NCBI GenBank assembly: GCA_944326175.1
Contig: CALVCY010000030.1
Location: 1 to 7,285 of the forward strand
DNA from: an uncultured Erysipelotrichaceae bacterium
Lineage (GTDB): Bacteria > Bacillota_I > Bacilli_A > Erysipelotrichales > Erysipelotrichaceae
Reading direction: 5' to 3'
Length of the DNA stretch: 7,285 nucleotides
The notes below the pieces were generated by a model. That model had not been told where the DNA came from, made no database searches, and was given only the letters and a program-made list of their open reading frames with translations. The stretch's first letter is position 1, and every line of letters starts with the position of its first letter. Positions 5,522 through 7,285 of the stretch are shown in pieces. Both the position numbers and the translations under genes were made by a program.

Positions 5522-6834
5522 TGGATCAGCTCATTGCGCAACTGGTCAGCCAATTCGAAATTTTTATCTTTTTTGGCTTGTTGCCATGCGATATATACAT
5601 TTTTTTGATGATCATCAAATAACGGTAGATCAAAGCGGATACCCAGGATATCCAGCATCCCGGTAATATCCTGATATAAGGAAGCGATGGTCGAACCATC
5701 TTTATCCTTGGATCTTAATGCTGAATTGAGCTGTTTGACACATTCAAAGATCACAGTAAATCCATTGGGTGTATCCAGATCATCACTGATCACTTCCACG
5801 AAATGATGATAGTTTTGACCATATTCATTACTGAATGGAACACCATTGACTTGCAGATAGGTATTGGCTTGTTTCAACGCCGTAAAGACTTTATTGACTT
5901 CCGTTTTTGCGCCTTCGATCACTTCATCACTGAAATTCAGGATACCCCGATAATGAGTACTCAAGATCACCCAACGAAATACATTGGTTCCCAATTTAGC
6001 CACGACATCCTTGGCTAAAACCACATTCCCCAATGATTTGCTCATCTTTTCTCCATTGATGTTGATCATGGCATTATGCACCCAATAATTGGCTAAATCA
6101 TGGTGAGAATGGCACCAGCATTGAGCCTGTTCATTTTCATGATGGGGGAATCTTAGATCTGCACCACCACCATGGATATCGACCGTACCGCCCAACACAT
6201 CCTGGATCATCACCACACATTCGGTGTGCCATCCTGGTCGTCCTTTGCCCCATGGGGAATCCCATTGGATACCTTTGTCGGTTTTTTTCCATAAGACAAA
6301 ATCATACGGAGAACGTTTGTCATCATTGGTTTCGATGCGATTTCCTGCATCGAGTTCTTCCAGTTTCATTCGGGAGACGCAACCATATTGTTCATCTTTG
6401 GTCACATCAAAATACACATTGCCATCGACATGATATGCATACCCTTGATCTTCCAGATCTTTGATGAATGCGATGATGGCATCCATGGTTTGGGTCACCC
6501 GTGGGGTGGCATATAAGGGGATGCAATTCAACGATTCTCTTAGAGACTGATACGCTTGGATATATCGATTGGCGATGGTTTGTTCATCCACACCTTCTTC
6601 GATGGCTTTGTTGATGATCTTATCATCGACATCCGTGTAATTGGAAACATATTCCAACTGATAACCATTGGCTTGGATCACACGAGCCAATACATCGAAT
6701 ACCACCAATGGGCGGGCATTGCCCACATGGGCATGATTGTAAACGGTGGGACCACAAACATACATTTTGACTTTATTTTTATCCATAGGAACAAATGGTT
6801 CGACCATGGCTGTTTTTGAATTATATAAACGCAT
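5506..6834 (-). CDS. cysS: Cysteinyl-tRNA synthetase
   Basis: This class I synthetase charges tRNA-Cys with cysteine in the cytoplasm. The 442-residue protein shows the HIGH-type motif HVGN (36-39) within the CGPTVYN...GNARP signature, and KMSKS at 263-267. The zinc ligands correspond to C27, C206, H231 and E235 (E. coli C28, C209, H234, E238). The C-terminal helical region ends at about ELADQLRNELIQW, and the usual last 15-20 residues (LEDT-GTRW type) are absent; typical length is about 460. The end of the gene overlaps mrnC by 16 bases, which may explain the loss. The ATG at 6834 is preceded by GAGG at seven bases. A TATAAT promoter lies about 30 bases upstream. It heads the run cysS-mrnC-rlmB-sigma. 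Confidence 0.96.
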   Translation of the reverse strand: MRLYNSKTAMVEPFVPMDKNKVKMYVCGPTVYNHAHVGNARPLVVFDVLARVIQANGYQLEYVSNYTDVDDKIINKAIEEGVDEQTIANRYIQAYQSLRESLNCIPLYATPRVTQTMDAIIAFIKDLEDQGYAYHVDGNVYFDVTKDEQYGCVSRMKLEELDAGNRIETNDDKRSPYDFVLWKKTDKGIQWDSPWGKGRPGWHTECVVMIQDVLGGTVDIHGGGADLRFPHHENEQAQCWCHSHHDLANYWVHNAMININGEKMSKSLGNVVLAKDVVAKLGTNVFRWVILSTHYRGILNFSDEVIEGAKTEVNKVFTALKQANTYLQVNGVPFSNEYGQNYHHFVEVISDDLDTPNGFTVIFECVKQLNSALRSKDKDGSTIASLYQDITGMLDILGIRFDLPLFDDHQKNVYIAWQQAKKDKNFELADQLRNELIQWQMI

Positions 6835-6860
6835 TCGATAACCTCATTTCTTACTCGTTA

Positions 6861-6889
6861 ATTATACATATTTCATACTATTTTTCCGA
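6861..6889 (-). promoter_or_regulatory. cysS promoter
   Basis: A consensus TATAAT (6866-6861) lies 26 bases before the cysS ATG, so the 5' UTR would be about 20 bases. The -35 position (6889-6884, TCGGAA) is poor, suggesting dependence on an activator or a strong -10. The palindrome at 6891-6901 abuts the -35. The UTR is far too short for a T-box leader. Confidence 0.65.
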
Positions 6890-6890
6890 T

Positions 6891-6901
6891 TGGTTTAACC
6901 A
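6891..6901. promoter_or_regulatory. TGGTTTAACCA palindrome next to the cysS promoter
   Basis: This differs only in the central base from the two copies at 3519-3529 and 3548-3558. It sits just upstream of the -35 position, suitable for an activator or for a repressor blocking polymerase. It fits the TNGTNNNACNA pattern of FadR-type GntR proteins; the actual binder is unknown. Confidence 0.45.
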
Positions 6902-6904
6902 TAA

Positions 6905-6930
6905 CAAAAGTCCCCGATCGGGGACTTTTG
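6905..6930 (-). terminator. Palindromic terminator after the PepSY-like gene
   Basis: A perfect 26-base palindrome, with AGTCCCC and GGGGACT around GATC, starts five bases beyond the stop codon at 6936. The GC-rich core is flanked by A4 and T4 runs, so it can act in either direction. The T-run is short, but the stem is strong. It separates this gene from the cysS transcription unit. Confidence 0.83.
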
Positions 6931-6935
6931 GACAT

Positions 6936-7285
6936 TTAGCGATGATTATAGTCGATGCTATGGATCACACCATTTTCATAAATCGTGAAATCCATGGATT
7001 CATTGGCAAAGACACCTTCAAGTTCATATTGGTAGTCGTCTCGATCATATTCTTGATCATAAAGGGTGACATCATCCATGCTGATCCCTAGAAAATCCAA
7101 AGCAACCTGGACCGCACCATCGGCATCAATGGTTTCACCATTGAGATTACCTCGATCAAGATCACACTCGTATTCCACCAATAAATCCCCATCCATCACG
7201 AATTCATAACGGGCAAAATCCGTTGAAAATTCGATTTCTGTATAAGTTTTTCCATCATCCCGTTTGTCATGCTGACGGATATTTT
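6936..7285 (-). CDS. PepSY-like domain protein, C-terminal part (start outside window)
   Basis: The reading frame is open from the window edge through 115 codons to the stop at 6936, so the gene is cut at its 5' end. An internal GTG at 7199 is not a credible start because coding sequence continues upstream in frame. The segment from AVQVALDFLGIS to YENGVIHSID follows the PepSY pattern: a helix (A..ALDFLGI), an acidic strand, then YELEGVF...MDFTIYENGVI. The upstream part (YTEIEFS...YEFVMDGDLLVEYECD) looks like the end of a second copy. PepSY domains occur in exported or membrane proteins, often tied to protease inhibition or cell-envelope sensing. The visible part is strongly acidic and has no membrane helix. 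Any signal peptide or anchor lies outside the window. The function cannot be stated. Confidence 0.7.
   Translation of the reverse strand, partial: NIRQHDKRDDGKTYTEIEFSTDFARYEFVMDGDLLVEYECDLDRGNLNGETIDADGAVQVALDFLGISMDDVTLYDQEYDRDDYQYELEGVFANESMDFTIYENGVIHSIDYNHR

Noticed and set aside
6835..6904. T-box leader for cysS
   Set aside because: Bacillota cysS genes often have one, but only 70 bases separate the upstream terminator from the start codon, and no specifier loop or TGGN antiterminator element is seen.
7197..7199. GTG as start of the PepSY-like gene
   Set aside because: Coding sequence of the same character continues upstream in frame to the window edge, so the true start lies outside.

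Overview
The window reads as ordinary chromosomal DNA of a low- to mid-GC Bacillota. Every supported gene lies on the minus strand, so transcription runs from high to low coordinates. The best taxonomic clue is the run cysS, mrnC, rlmB and a sigma-H-like gene, a conserved Bacillota housekeeping neighbourhood. The missing yacP and the very divergent sigma factor hint at a lineage such as Erysipelotrichia rather than Bacillus; that placement is inference.

In the direction of transcription: (1) 7285-6936 is the 3' part of a secreted or membrane-type protein with a PepSY-like fold, closed by a 26-bp perfect palindrome acting as terminator (6905-6930). (2) A compact promoter drives cysS (6834-5506), mrnC (5521-5129), rlmB (5083-4355) and a sigma-H-like gene (4343-3786). 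These encode a tRNA synthetase, two enzymes acting on 23S rRNA and a putative alternative sigma factor. cysS and mrnC overlap by 16 bases, and rlmB and the sigma gene are 11 bases apart. (3) A 302-base gene-free stretch (3785-3484) holds a promoter-like sequence, a strong hairpin, two further inverted repeats and two copies of a TGGTTCAACCA palindrome. It leads into (4) a CNNM/CorC-type cation-efflux membrane protein (3483-2089, TTG start), closed by a clear intrinsic terminator (2018-2050). (5) glgB, the glycogen branching enzyme (1870-44), follows its own upstream region, which contains a near-consensus CcpA (cre) site. glgB overlaps the start of another gene that leaves the window at base 1; it is probably also a glycogen-metabolism gene but too short to identify.

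No mobile element, CRISPR array, rRNA or tRNA gene was seen. No clearly new multi-gene system is present. The points most worth a second look are the structured leader before the CorC-like gene, the excess of TGGT-N3-ACCA palindromes (eight found by eye), the cre-like site before glgB, the divergent sigma factor in the sigH position, and a CysS lacking the usual C-terminal tail.
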